Positions 11,469-22,965 of a stretch of 64,000 bases of DNA are shown in pieces. The notes beneath the pieces are model-generated. The model was not told the origin of the DNA. It saw nothing but the letters and a program-made list of their open reading frames with translations, and made no database searches. Position numbers and translations under genes: made by a program. Numbering within the stretch: position 1 is the first letter of the stretch; each line of letters begins with the position of its first letter. This stretch comes from Sphaerulina vaccinii (lineage: Eukaryota; Ascomycota; Dothideomycetes; Mycosphaerellales; Mycosphaerellaceae): the NCBI GenBank assembly GCA_022570795.1, contig JAKUDP010000011.1, positions 1,798,001 to 1,862,000 on the forward strand. Reading direction: 5' to 3'.

Positions 11469-12296
11469 CCTCTTATGTGCTTCTTTTCAGCTTCTCTTTA
11501 CGAACTCTGGCTGGCTGTAAATTACTCTCGAACAGGTTCGGGACCAGATGGGACAGGCTGACTTGGTATTAGGTGTATAGTACTCTCTCTCGCAGGTACG
11601 AAAAGACCAGGGAGGTATTGGATAACAGTCGTATGTATATCAACAGGAATCAAAGGTACTCAACATAATCAGAACAGACCAACTGACACATTATTTGACT
11701 CTGCTAACATTTCCCATGGCCTTCCACAACTACGCGGCCCTGCAGGTATAACCATTCTCACATCAGATGCGTACGTGGTCCAGAGAGCTTGTGTAAGCAA
11801 CTTTACAGGTCGTCGAGACAGCTAATGACAAGCCTACTACTGGCAGTGCATCGCCCTCATTCAGATTGTGTCCCGCAGTGCGCGAGAGGTACTGCAGTCT
11901 CGGTCAGCCTACCATACGGCGCCACCGAACCACGCAAGCCACATCTCAGCCAGAACAGCTTATTTAGCGCTAGGCGTCGTGTGGTCGACATGTGAAGGTG
12001 TGCTGGACGAGTCGACTTGCCCTCGATAGAATGCCTTCCAACGTGTCAACCGAATAGGCCACGATCTATGTATGGCGCAGGTGCATAAGGCTGAGCTGTG
12101 TATAGAATCACGCCAGCCCCGAGCATCTCTATATGCAAGCCACAAGAACGGACAGACCGTCAGTATGCTCACTCACCAAACATCAGGTGCGAGAGCTACA
12201 ATGAACTCATCTATAAAGTGACCACGCACTTCTATAGTCAATGTAAGTACCCCATCATTCATACAGCATTCTTTACATTGCTCCATATTCCTAGCC
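11469..12296. other. gene-free stretch before UbiA gene
   Basis: Nothing coding is recognised. Short open frames (for example 11789-11995 plus, 11960-12172 minus) lack domains and overlap. The last 100 bases are A/C-rich, as expected for the UbiA gene's 5' region. Confidence 0.45.
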
Positions 12297-13244
12297 ATGG
12301 ATTCCACTACCACTACTATGACCACGCTTAGCAGCAGTCTGCACTCCAATCTCAATCTTAGCAAGAGTCGCAGAGTTCATTTTCAGCTTCCTCCAGGAGA
12401 CAGCCAGACAATCCTACAAGACGGCCTTGCAGCTTTCCGATACCATGCGTATACCCTATACCTATTCATCGCGAACGACATCAAAACAACACTTGTCCCA
12501 AGCTTCATCTTCGGCGTACTGTCAAGCAGAAGCTATGGCCTCACCTCAGCATGCAGAAGCTTGACCTGGCTATTTCTCCATCTCCTGACATTTTGCATAT
12601 CCAATCAAAGCAAAAGCTCCGCGATCATAGAAGACAAACTCAACAAGCCTTGGAGACCACTACCGGCAAATCGCGTTACCTCGGAATCGGCCAACACACT
12701 CAAGGTCGCTTTCGAAATCCTTTCCATCGTCTTCAGCATCACGCAAGGAAACGGCATCATCGCAAGTCTGCTACTTATGCTTCTCACTTGGAGTCACAAT
12801 AACTTCGGAGATGAACACTGGCTGAGCCGAAACGTTATCTGTGCAGGTGGTTTGGCGACCTTTGCTCATGGCGCAGCTTCTGTTGCTGGAGAGAGCTCGA
12901 ATGTCTGGAGAGGTGTGCTGCTTATCGCGGCTGTCGTTGTTACGACTATGCAGGCTTCGGATATGTATGACCAGGAAGGCGATAGGGCTTGTGAAAGGAA
13001 AACGATTCTATTGAGATTTGGAGATGGTGCGGCGAGATGGACGCTTGCTTTGGCTGTTGCTCTGTGGTCTTGTTCCATTTGTACCAGACAGATCGCGATT
13101 TGGCAGACTATCGTGACAGGGGTGTTGGGCGTGGTTGTGGTGTTTGGGACCTTGAGAGGACGCACGCCGGCGGAGGACAGAAAGACTTTCAAGTACTATT
13201 GTGTTTGGCTCATGTCGATATACGTCGTCGCAGCCGGGTCCTAA
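12297..13244 (+). CDS. UbiA-family prenyltransferase (membrane)
   Basis: A single exon of 315 residues with seven to eight hydrophobic segments from about residue 60 on. The second Asp-rich motif of UbiA enzymes is clear (QASDMYDQEGD, D-x-x-D-x-x-x-D). The first is the reduced fungal form EDKLNKPWRPLPANRVT, where the usual NDxxDxxxD is only partly kept: the ED pair and the NKPWRP loop remain. Such proteins transfer prenyl groups to aromatic or other acceptors in a membrane. Fungal members with the NKPWRP variant often sit in terpenoid or meroterpenoid clusters. No polyketide synthase, terpene cyclase or P450 lies next to it here; the convergent neighbour is a RecQ helicase. Donor and acceptor are therefore unknown. 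Confidence 0.85.
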   Translation: MDSTTTTMTTLSSSLHSNLNLSKSRRVHFQLPPGDSQTILQDGLAAFRYHAYTLYLFIANDIKTTLVPSFIFGVLSSRSYGLTSACRSLTWLFLHLLTFCISNQSKSSAIIEDKLNKPWRPLPANRVTSESANTLKVAFEILSIVFSITQGNGIIASLLLMLLTWSHNNFGDEHWLSRNVICAGGLATFAHGAASVAGESSNVWRGVLLIAAVVVTTMQASDMYDQEGDRACERKTILLRFGDGAARWTLALAVALWSCSICTRQIAIWQTIVTGVLGVVVVFGTLRGRTPAEDRKTFKYYCVWLMSIYVVAAGS

Positions 13245-13332
13245 ACAATGGAAACCCGCATTGTTTGACCATACATGTACTTGCCACCTCTTTACCATCG
13301 TGTTGCTGGTGCTACTGATAGTGGCGCAGCTG

Positions 13333-14836
13333 TCACTCGTAGTAGTCGTTCGAGTACGTCCCAGCTTGCGCCTGTGTGGCTGCCCATTCCTCGCTGGACA
13401 AAGTCTGATCCTTCCTCTTCGCAAGTGACTTCGGGTCCTTATGCCAATCGCATGCCCAATTACATGGCGGGTCTTCCTTCTCGCCGAAGTACTCAGATAT
13501 CATCTTATGCCGGCATATCGTGACACTCTCGCAGAATTTGACAAGCGCAATGACACTCTTCGAACGATTGCCTTGTGCATTCATTGCTAATTGCCCTTTA
13601 CCACGCTGTTTCTCCATTTCGCGCGTCATCATAGACTTCAGTCGTTCACGGTCTTCGCGGCTGTAGTAGAGCATGCAGATCGATGCTTTCCCATCTCGAC
13701 CAGCACGACCAGCTTCTTGGTAGAAGCCTTCAAAAGACTTTGGGAGTTGCCAATGGACCACGAACCGGACGTTCTCCTTGTCAATGCCCATGCCAAATGC
13801 AGTGGTCGCCACAATCACATCGTAACCCTCCTTGTTCTTCACCCAGCCGTCCAAGTGATCTTCCTTCTGCTCGATAGTGAGACCAGCGTGGTACGGTTTG
13901 GCACCTATGCCATCCTGCTGGAGGCGAGAGGCAAGTTCTTCGGTGTCCTTACGATACCATGTATATATGATGCCCGAGACATTGGTAGCTCGTTCCTTTC
14001 GCGCGGCTAACTCCTGCGAGCGTGCCGGATTCTTAGTACGGCGCTCATGGGAGTTTCGAATCCAGGCTAGAAAATTGTCGTAGCGATCTTCATCTTCATT
14101 GGTGAAGCGGATTTCGTAATGTAGATTTGGACGACTCGTGGTCATGGCAAAGCTCTTGAGCTTAGACTGATTCAATCCTAGCGTATTGATAACATCATCT
14201 CGAACGGTCTTCGGAGCTGTGGCAGTACAGCATATCATGGGGATGTCCGGAAATTCTTGCTTAAACCAGCTGAGCTCCTTGAAGCTAGGTCGGAAGTCGT
14301 GACCCCATTCTGATATGCAGTGTGCTTCATCAACAGCGATCCTCGCGAGTTCTTGCTGCTGGTACACTGTCTTGAGATTGTTCCGAAAGTGATCCAGCTG
14401 GCAGTATTCAGGAGTAACATAAAGCAAACGAATGTGTGGATGGCCACTTTTCAGATCATCCAATATCGCCCGTTTTGCTGCTGGAGAAGTCGTGCTGTTA
14501 ATGGTGTCTACCTTGATGTTGGCAGCTCGGAGACCTGCCATCTGATTGTTCATCAATGCAAGCAGTGGTGAGATGACGATCGTGATTCCAAAGTCGACCA
14601 CTGCTGGCAGCTGGAAGCATAAAGATTTGCCGAAGCCGGTGGCTGCTTGTAGAAAGACATCGTGGCCGTCTAGAGCGGCGGTCACGACTTCGCGTTGCAC
14701 TGGTCTGACAAAGTCAGATTAGGCATTGTCCAGTGTGAGCTCCAGCATACCTGAATGAGTCCCTGCCGAAGACCTTTCGCAGTGTGAAATCAATGTCGAC
14801 TTTCTGGCCCAGCTTTCGTCCTGGCACGCCCGGCAT
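13333..14836 (-). CDS. RecQ-family DNA helicase, RECQL5-like
   Basis: ATP-dependent 3'-5' DNA helicase. Two exons (14836-14751, 14704-13333) give 485 residues. The intron is 46 nt, and its acceptor TTGTCAG is chosen over a later CCAG because only it keeps the frame (FGRDSFRPVQREVV). Motifs in order: Walker A ATGFGKS, motif II DEAHCISEWGHDFRP, motif III TATAP, the RecA-like lobe 2 with HAGLTIEQ and TTAFGMGIDKENVRFVVHW, and motif VI QEAGRAGRDG. A four-cysteine RecQ zinc module follows (C..C near residue 435, CNWAC near 457). No RQC winged helix or HRDC domain follows, as in RECQL5. The N-terminus is short, like RECQL5. ATG 14836 fits; the frame is open a further ~30 codons upstream without an ATG, so an extra 5' exon cannot be excluded. 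Confidence 0.9.
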
Positions 14837-15271
14837 CGCTGCTGCCGCTTTTAGGCGACGATCCTGCTTTGCTGCAGATGGAACAGCAAGCTTATCAGGT
14901 GCTGTCTGCTCATAGTATCAACGAGCAGATGAAAGTCGTGCTTGTCGAAAGTGCCGCGATGGTGTGGAGGAGGAGATGGAGATGGAATCGCGTCGAACGT
15001 GAACGTGAAGTTGCAATCGCGCTAGCAAAAGCTTAAAGTGACACGATCTTGGCAAGAACGAGATGACAGGATCGTTCAAAGCAAGAAGATTACAACGATC
15101 TAATTACTCAATGTCATGAGAGAATTAAGGATTCTCTATAGCAGGAAGACCACAACGAGATCTCACTGTCATGAGAGAGATTAGGATCCTTTCCAATTCG
15201 TCATCAGTATCATCAATCAGTCATGGGTATGTAGCTGCTATCTTAAGTTGACATATTACGCTACGAATCCT
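14837..15271. other. gene-free stretch with an imperfect tandem repeat
   Basis: No coding sequence beyond a possible missed 5' exon of the helicase near 14860-14920. The region holds a diverged direct repeat at about 15081-15192. Confidence 0.5.
15081..15192. repeat. imperfect ~58-bp tandem repeat
   Basis: Copy 1 (about 15081-15138) and copy 2 (about 15141-15192) share GCARGAAGAYYACAACGA, then ACTCA/CACT..GTCATGAGAGA and ATTAGGAT. Copy 2 is shorter by a small deletion. No coding sense was found. Confidence 0.6.
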
Positions 15272-16802
15272 CTAGGATAAGGCCTCGTTAGTGCCAGGCG
15301 CCACGAATACGCAACCGCCGTAGTAGGTGCGGTTGAACAGTCGCCGAATTCTTGGACCAGAGCATCTAATCCTCCGCCCATTGCTAAGCGTTATATATTG
15401 ACCCGAGGGACCGATCATGACATCGGAATATGGCCAGTCCTGGCGAGGTGGCGGCAGTTTCGGTGCCATGATCTTCTTCCCTTCATCGTCATATCGCCAT
15501 TCTGTTTCATGTGCATCATAAATCAGGGTTTTGAGCTCGAGCAGGTCTAGCAAGACCCGGTATTGAGGCCACCAAGAGCCGTGTTTTAGAGGCATGGTAT
15601 TGTCCATCCATTCCACGAAAGTGAGCATGACTTCGTGACGCCGTGAAGAATAGTCTACCTTGAAGCCTTGCTGGAAATCAATGTGTCTGAACATTGGAAG
15701 TCCAATCATGGCGAACAATCGATCCCGAATGTCTGAACATTGCGTGCCTTGGAACAATATCAGTGCCCTACCGAGAGACTGATCCAACTTGATATGCTCA
15801 GCGATGAACAGTCCCGGCTCTAAGCCCTGATCAGGATACGCATAGCGAAGGCTTCGAGAGTCGGAGAGAGAATAATACGCCGTGGAAAGGGTACCAACCT
15901 CTCCGAGCAGCATTCTTAATGTTGACTCTTCCCATATGTGTTGGCCACACACCAGGTGCAGCATGTGCGGCCCAGGCGACCCATACTCTTGGACAATCCA
16001 TGCTCTTCGAAAGTAGTCGCGGTGAGTGAGATCTCTGAGTGCATTTTTGACCTTAGAATCTGCTTCGCGGATCTGCGAATCCCATGCAGGTGTCTTGATC
16101 TGTTCTCGACATGCAGCGAATGCGAAGCCCAGGTCATCTGTCTACGGACCCAGCCACGCGTACACATTGCGGGCTTTAGAGAAGACTTTCCACATTTGTT
16201 GCACTGCTCGTTCCGCTCGACTGTGTCTTGCTGGTTGATACATATCGCGTCGATCCAGAGCCAGAATGCAGAACTAGGGGTCTTCTCCGGAATATGGTGA
16301 GCTAAAATTGCAGCTAACGCATCGTGCAGATTGAAAGTGACTCTGAAGTCGTTCCCGTCAAGATGTAGGACTCGAGTGTTCTCGGCATCGCCCCAGCAGT
16401 ATGAAAGTCCAGTGTAGCTGTGAATGCCAAGTACATCAAGCTGATCTAGAGGCACGTCCGGCAACATACAGAGATGTAAGTCTTCTGGAGTGCTCCAGTC
16501 TTCGAATCGCACGAGGCGAATGTGTCCTGGCGCCAGACGAGTTCGATGGTTGGACTTGGTACCGGCCGTGGTACAACAAGCTCCAGATCGCCGAAAAAAA
16601 TATTCTTGCACCACTCCCAGTTCTTGAGATTGCCTTCCAAATTCCACTCTTCAAAGTAGATGCTGCGCTCTGAGAAGTCAATGTGGGAATTGACAGCCAT
16701 ATAGCACAAGGCTGAAGTGCAAGGATCAGTCATGGCGGAGCACATTCGACACAGCCTCGCACTAGCAGGCATCTTCATTATTGAATCTGCTCCGTCCATC
16801 AA
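15272..16802 (-). pseudogene. HET-domain gene with two frameshifts and one nonsense codon
   Basis: This is the remains of a heterokaryon-incompatibility (HET, PF06985-type) gene. The N-terminal part (16802 to about 16540) is in one frame, with a CRMC pair near residue 20. The next conserved block (GHIRLVRFEDW, then YTGLSYCWGDAENTRVLHL and LWIDAICINQQDTVERNEQ) is in a second frame; a one-base loss near 16535-16540 would explain the shift. A second one-base loss at about 16200 moves the following conserved block (QMWKVFSKARNVYAWLGP) to a third frame. An in-frame TAG at 16144-16142 comes directly after it. Past the stop that frame stays open through DDLGFAFAAC and RRAWIVQEYGSP to the C-terminus at 15272. 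An intron cannot bridge these lesions without deleting conserved HET residues and still missing the frame. The gene lies 50 bases downstream of the aldo-keto reductase gene, same strand. Confidence 0.8.
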
Positions 16803-16851
16803 GCGAGGTCATACGCAGTATTCTCAGAGTAGCGCTTTCCATTCCACTCCT

Positions 16852-17860
16852 TCAATCGCAATTAGTAGGATCCCAATCCGTAACCAAATACTCATCCAAC
16901 CCATCCATTTTCTCCACATCCTCCTTACTGATCTCAAACCCTCCAATATCCGCATTCTCCCTTATTCTACTTTCATTCACACTCTTCGGCAATGGCACAT
17001 ATCCATGCTGTAATGACCATCTCACCAACAATTGGCCGCTCGTGCAACCATACTTCTTCGCCAACTCCACAATCACAGGATGTTTCATCCTCAACGCTCT
17101 TGCTAATGGAGCATAAGCTTCTACTACAATGTTGTTCTTTTGGCAGAGTTGCGTTAGAGAGGAGCGGGTATTGAAGGGGTGGACTTCGATTTGGTTGACG
17201 GAGGGTGCGTGGCGTGGGGAGGAGGAGAGGAGTTCCTCGATCTAGGACAGCAAACTTATCAGCAGATCACAGTAGAGATCAAGGGAGGGGCCAACGAACA
17301 TGTTTCTCTCCATAGTTCGATACGCCTCCGATTCTGACTTCACCAGCGTCTATGGCATCCTCGACGGCTCTCCAACTCTCCAACCTATCTCTTTTACCTC
17401 CGTAGGGACTGTGTAGGAGGAAGATATCGATATATCCTAGCCCGCATTCTTTTACTGATTTTGTTATGCTCTTTCGAGCACGATCGTAGTCGCTATTGCT
17501 GGCTAGTTTGGTCGTGTAATGAATGTCCTCTCTTTTCACTTCTGGATGTGCTTTCAACCAGTTCTGAATAGCTGTGCCGACCTCTCGTTCGTTGTGATAC
17601 ATCTGAGCGGAGTCTACCGCTCTGTAGCCTGCATCTAAGGCATATTTTACTGCTTGGGCAGCTTCTCTGCCGTTCATGAGGTAGACTCCCAGGTGGATTC
17701 GAGGCATGGAGAGGCCATTGTTGAGCTGGACTCTGGAGGCGAGGGAGAATGATTCTGAGGCCATCTTCGCGATTCTTCTGGACATGCGCTGTGATCTGGA
17801 AGTAGTTGTGGATGCGAGAGTGAGGATGAGGAAGAAGAGCGAGATATGAGCTACGATCAA
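16852..17860 (-). CDS. aldo-keto reductase
   Basis: NADPH-dependent oxidoreductase of the AKR superfamily. Two phase-0 exons (17860-17300 and 17241-16852), with a 58-nt intron (GTTCGT donor, CCTAG acceptor), give 316 residues. The catalytic tetrad is visible: Asp and Tyr in AVDSAQMYHNE, Lys in YTTKLAS, His in FLLHSPYGG. The cofactor-binding end (PLPKSVNESRIRENADI) is complete. The first ATG gives a hydrophobic leader-like stretch (MIVAHISLFFLILTLAS), which would be odd for a soluble AKR. ATG 17764 (MASESFSLASRV) gives the usual N-terminus and may be the real start. A signal-anchored form is the alternative. The substrate is unknown; no pathway neighbours help. Confidence 0.9.
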
Positions 17861-18259
17861 GTACCCATTATGACGTTGCGTCTGCTATGGGTTTTTTGGC
17901 CTGTATCAACTTCGTCATGCTGACTGAGTGGCTATAGTGACACTTCTGGAGAGGGTACACATAGTCTGCTTGCGTTCATCAGGCCTCTGAGCTTGATGTT
18001 CGCAATTGTTCCGAGCAAGAGATTGAAGTTCGACTTTGGTAAATATTGGTGAACATGACAGGGGAGTATGCCCTACCTGCAAGATCCCGAGTCACTGCCA
18101 AGGCAGACGATCTCTAGCGCGGGACAGTTTGGCGCCAATCATAAGCCGTTATCCGCTTGGTGGTTGTGTACATTTGTCTCTCAACAATGCTTCTCCAGGA
18201 AATTCAGCGCAATGCTCCATGTAGACACTCAATACCTGCTCGGTGGCCTTTCTGATACA
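17861..18259. other. gene-free stretch between AKR and HET genes
   Basis: Nothing coding seen. It contains the AKR promoter (near 17861) and the 3' flank of the HET gene ending at 18260. Open frames here are antisense shadows of the HET gene. Confidence 0.5.
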
Positions 18260-20208
18260 TCAGACAAGGTCAATATCCTGCATCTCGAGCGACTCATGCT
18301 TCCACGGCCATTGATACTCCACAATCAGCGTAGATATACATGCCGGACCCACATATTGATACTGGTTGCTTGAGCCAACAGGTCGTAGCACCAAGGGCTG
18401 ATCAGAGCCGACCACGAACGCAATTTGATCGTCTGCCTGAATCCTATCACCCCATACGAGCCCAAGCCTGTTGTCATCGGTTATGAAGAACGTCTGCTCA
18501 TATAGCCTCTCACTACCAGGATCGTTGACTCCCCATCTCGATCTAACAACAGATGGTGAATGTTCACGTGGTATGCGCCGAATATCGCCCTGGAAGTCGT
18601 CCAGATGCTTGCGAATTGTGACTGCAGTGGGTGCTGTGTTCCGCAGGATCTCTGCGTCTTCTAGCAACTGTCGCATGTCCCATCTGTATGCTTTCTCGAT
18701 GGGGAGCGAATAGCGTGAGCCGTCTAACAGCAAGCGCGCCATGTCGTAGAAGCCATCGTCACTCGTGACTTGCGTACTGTGGAGGAGCTCCAGCCAGATC
18801 AGAATGGTCTCGTATACGCGAATGTCTCTAGCTCGCCTGTCAATGTCAATCGTGTTTCTTGCTGCTGCGGATGTGGCTAGGCAGCGCACGGTGTCTACAA
18901 TACGAGCGCGGACGCGTAGCACGCGATTATCACCAGTGTCAGGAACTGCGAAGTCTGCTGACCAGTTCCACCTCACGAGTGGTCTGCCCTCATAGCCATC
19001 TTCATCGTCGCGCGTCACAGGATGCGCATATATGCTCTGATGAAAGCCATTGTCTCTTTCGTGACTCTGGTTCAAATCTATTGTCCATGTAGGAAGCTGA
19101 TGTCGACGTGCTGAGAATTGAGTGGTGCTGTAAGCTAGACATGCTAATGATCTCAAGTGCGTAATCCAGGCTCGAGTGGCTGAAGTGTATAGTTGCTCAG
19201 TGCTCATAGTGTAGTCCATTCGGGAGAGCTCAAGGCCTACGCTCTTCGCTAGGGCCAGCGTGCCGAGTACCTTATCTTTCTCATTCGTCACACCAGCATG
19301 TCGGATTCGCGCAATAATGAATAGAGAGGCTCTTGCGATGTCGTCAAACTCAAATTCCCGATGGGACGCTGCTCTGTACGTGTCAAGGTGGCTCGCCACA
19401 ACGGCTTCCTTTCTCGGTACAGCGTATTTCGACTCCGCGAGCTTCTTCAGAGGAAGACTCTGGCGGCCACATATGACCACTGTAGATGGGTTCGCAAGCA
19501 TCTCCTGTATGGTCCACACGCGCGAGAACCAGGTGAACTTGTCAAACTGCAAGAAGGAGATACTCGCCTGCTCGAGGAGCTTCGACCCTTAAAGCGATCA
19601 GCACACACGTGTAGTCTGCCGAAGATGAACTCACAAAGCAGAAACCATGGGTAGAAGAATATGAAGATGAGTCCATATACTGGCAGCGGACGCCCACGTA
19701 TAGGGATGTCTGGCAGCGAATTAGCAGTTTTGACTAGCTTGTCATGTACGTCCTCCAACTTGACAAGCCAAAACATCCTTCGAGTGCCTCTGACATGCTT
19801 TCCGAGCCATACTAAAACGAGATGAGCCTTCGAATAGATGTCAAACATCAGCTGTACTTGTGCTGATTTCTCCTCGAAGTCGTTCTGATTGATACACACG
19901 GCATCAACCCAGAGCACACGAACGCGGCGCTTATATCTCATATATCGCAGAGCTGTGTCCAGATTCGCTGTGATCGAAAGCTGCTGTTGAGACTGTGAGA
20001 TGTGCAGTGTTCGTCTGTCCTTGTCGCTGCCCCAGACGTATGAGAGCGCTTCGTATGGTTGGCTGCCGAGTGATAAGTGTTCTATGGAACAGCGTAGCGG
20101 AGATGACAGGCAGCGTGCTGGTTGCAGACGAATGACACGAATCCAGGTTGAGCCGTCAGAGGCCAACGGCTCATACTGGTATGCAGGCATACTGAAGTCG
20201 CGTGCCAT
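18260..20208 (-). CDS. HET-domain protein (heterokaryon incompatibility type)
   Basis: Two exons (20208-19635 and 19587-18260), with a 47-nt intron (GTGAGT donor), give 633 residues. The intron falls in phase 1 and restores LLWSKLLEQ. The three HET blocks are intact: YEALSYVWGSDKDRRTL, VLWVDAVCINQNDFEEKSAQV with IYSKAHLVLVWLG, and FSRVWTIQEMLANP. HET proteins trigger cell death on non-self recognition in filamentous ascomycetes; this class acts inside the cell. A hydrophobic run (LPVYGLIFIFFYPWFLL) near residue 180 interrupts the domain just before the intron and could be a membrane insertion. The C-terminal ~400 residues match no domain I know. It lies close to a decayed HET copy (15272-16802) but is not its near-identical duplicate. 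Confidence 0.88.
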
Positions 20209-20952
20209 GGAGTCGAAGACAATTCTGGAGTACGTAGCAAGACGAAAGTATCGGCGATATCGCTGTGGGCATGCGTCAACTTTGATGTTGTTGAGAAAGT
20301 GGAAGTCAGCCGAACGCTCCTTCCTCGACCTCGAGTCCTCGAGCTCCAGTCGCTTGCTTGGCAGTCATGCACTAGCGCAGGACGTTACCGAGCCATTCAT
20401 AAGCCGCATAAATCAGACCTCGTTATGGAGATGGAGGAGTCCATGAATCTGATCTTCGATCGATCGATCTCGCCAATCGTTGTACTTTCGTATGCGATCG
20501 CAATGAGGTCCACGCTTCAGAGAACGTTTCTGTCCAAGTTGAGCCACCACTGCCGCCACATATTGATAAAGGATAGTTTCAATAATAATGGCAGCGGAAC
20601 GCTACATGGCAGTTCCTTGCAGCAGCGGGCAGGCTCTCATCGGACCCTTTGTTGCATCTCCTCGAGCTCCTGTTCTTGTTGGTGACAGGTCTCACATCGT
20701 CCCTCGGCTTTACAGAAAATGGAGGCTTCACTATCTGATATGGCGGAGGCGGTGATGGTGGAGGAGGTGGACATGGATATATCACATCCACTTCTGTTCC
20801 GAGATCTACCTCAGCCCTTTTCTGCAACTACATGACTTCACGACTCTTTTAGCCAAAAGCCTTCCGCCTCACTACAGGCGCCTCTCTCACGCCAGCAGAT
20901 AGTGATAGCTCAAGATAGCTAGTCCACTATACGCCTCACCTTACTTACTGAC
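20209..20952. other. gene-free divergent intergenic stretch
   Basis: This lies between the HET gene (-) and the gene at 20953 (+). No gene recognised. A purine-rich GGAGGCGGTGATGGTGGAGG tract lies near 20744-20770, making a proline-rich antisense frame that I consider spurious. Confidence 0.5.
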
Positions 20953-21941
20953 ATGGGCAGCTACGGCAAATACTACCACCACTCCGCCTACGACGACCAT
21001 GGGAACTCTTCTTCCACTTCCACCCGCCCCTTCGTAGACTCGGCCATGGAATCGCAACGTCACTCTCCAGCAGGACATGTTGGCGTCGGCGATCCCAGCT
21101 TCGACATCCTCGACTGGCATCCAGCCTACTTATCCTGTCAACGCTACTTCATTGACCACGCGCAATACGAGCCCGGCACGCAAGCAGTCTGCGCTCTCAT
21201 CAACATCCGACTACCCTTCCAATGGCTCGCAACACCAGTAACAGCTTCTAATCCTGCCGGTCCGCAACATCAAGGCTTCAACTTCAATGCCTACTCCCGC
21301 GGCGGCAGCAATGTCAACTCTCCCCGATCACGCGAACGATCCCGCGACCACGCATCCAATCTCCCGAGCAATAGTACACAAATCCACGTCTCTCCAGTCC
21401 CTTACATTCGTCGACTCGTCGTAACAGGGTTCGATAAAGCTGCCATACTCCACGGCTTCTTCGGCGATGATTACCAAAGAGGCATCCTACCTCACGTAGA
21501 GTGTGAAAGAAGGAATTATCTCTTTGCGGCAAAACATGGCGGGTGGAGAAGTTGTAAGAAACAATATGATGTTGGAAGTGGGTTTGGAGAAGATGAGACA
21601 GTACCTTTTATGAAACCTTTGGACGAGGCTAAAGGGGAAGAATTGGCTGCGGCCGAGAAACAGTGGAGTAATTGGTTGGCTATGGAGGATTGGATGGTTG
21701 GGCCTAGGGCGCCTGATGGTGAGGAAGGGAGGTCATTTGAAGAGCAAGAACGAAGGCAGGGCGGTGAGTGATCGTGCGAGCATCCGAGCTAAGCGAAGAT
21801 CTCACAGCAACAGCTGAACAATCTGCGACATCACCTAACACGTGCGTAGGCAATCGAGGCCGCAACAGTCTAGTCGGCCACACGGATGGTCTACCTGATG
21901 GTCTTCCGGACGGCATACGAGAAGGTTATCGTGAGAGGTAG
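20953..21941 (+). CDS. conserved fungal protein of unknown function, frame continues past TAG
   Basis: Exon 1 (20953-21763), an 86-nt intron with GTGAGT donor and CGTAG acceptor, and exon 2 (21850-21941) give about 300 residues. Without splicing it would end at 21771. The core resembles a family often listed only as hypothetical in ascomycetes: ILDWHPAYLSCQRYFIDHAQ near residue 50, YIRRLVVTGFDKAAILHGFF near 155, and ERRNYLFAAKHGGWRSCK near 190. The end of exon 1 carries LAMEDWMVGPRAPDGEE. The middle is disordered and rich in Asn, Ser and Arg. After the TAG at 21939-21941 the same frame stays open for 54 codons to a TGA at 22104, with an Arg/Ser-rich sequence (RRSRSPRRESQS). That points to a recent nonsense change, readthrough, or missed splicing. 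Function unknown. Confidence 0.75.
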
Positions 21942-22270
21942 GATGAAGGACGTGACTCTCAAGCTGAACAGAGGAGATCGAGGTCTCCCAGGCGGGAGTC
22001 ACAGTCGGCAGCTCAAGGGCTGTCGACGTGGAGGAGAGAGAGGAATGAAGACGGGATGCCGGCTGCGAATGAGGGTGGTTGGAAGCCGGAGGACAACGCG
22101 AGATGACCCAGTGGTTGAGGCCTCGTGGACATGTAGGATATGATGATAGCTAATTGGACAGCACTAACAGGACAGCTTTAATGAAAATGATCATGACTTA
22201 GACCCAGGCTTCACGCTTTTGTACGACACAATACACCAGCACTACCGTCAGCAACCAGCTGCCAGCCGAT

Positions 22271-22965
22271 ATGATTGCATCAACGATTCCGGCACGCTCC
22301 GACTGCACGCCTGCGCAAATCTCAGCCGCCACGCGCGTACTCGCGCTCCCCGAACTCCTGCACGAGATCCTACTGTACGTGTCTCAAGAGGCGGCAGAGT
22401 CCAAAGATCGCACGACCTTCTCCACAGATCCTCGAGTATGGAAGATCACAGTCCCGCGACCAGCGATGTGCGACCTCTTCGTGCTTCAAGGAGTCAGTCA
22501 CCTTTGGAAAACACGATAAATACCTCGACACCTCTCAAAAAAGCCATGTGGCTAGTGCCATAGTCGAAGGACCATCGAGGAATCAATCCGGTAGCAATAT
22601 GGTGCATCTTCGCCCAGCCTTTCGGGAATGAGATTCGAGATATGTTCACGATGCAAACCATAGCAGAGCGGTCTGGTGCACTATGTCGGGCACGAGTGGC
22701 AAAGCTGAGTCCACTCCAAGCGGACAGTATCAGCGGCGACAAACGTATCAGACTTGGTACTTCGAATGAGGAACAGAGTTGGAGAAATATGCACGTAATG
22801 AATGAAGTCGACCTTGAAATAGAACTGAACGGTCGATCTCGGCGAGGAGAGGCGTGGCTTGGAGCCCGCGAGTATAAATCACCGGGCCAGTGTACACTTG
22901 GTCAAATTTATGATTGGGCGAGGTATACTGATGGGCGAAGCTGTTCACTATGGTTCTCTGATTGA
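22271..22965 (+). pseudogene. F-box-like family member, copy 1 of 4, broken
   Basis: The first copy of a tandem family. It starts MIASTIPARSD and has the F-box-like block ATRVLALPELLHEILLYVS at residues 20-38, then CDLFVLQGVSHLW. About 80 codons in, a one-base loss near 22510 moves the frame (TSTPLKKAMWL continues in the new frame), and a TAG follows at 22561-22563. After that the new frame is open to 22965 and still shows family blocks: SWRNMHVMN and CTLGQIYDW. Compare copy 4, with SWRDMLIM and CTLGDAHEW. Two lesions make a working product unlikely, although a truncated F-box-only peptide of 82 residues could be made. Confidence 0.75.

Noticed and set aside
12297..14836. A secondary-metabolite cluster around the UbiA gene
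   Set aside because: The neighbours are an acidic regulatory-like protein and a RecQ helicase; no PKS, NRPS, terpene synthase, P450 or transporter was seen.
16130..16210. An intron that would rescue the HET pseudogene
   Set aside because: The possible GTGCAA donor and CGTAG acceptor would remove the conserved VFSKARNVYAWLG segment and still leave the wrong frame.
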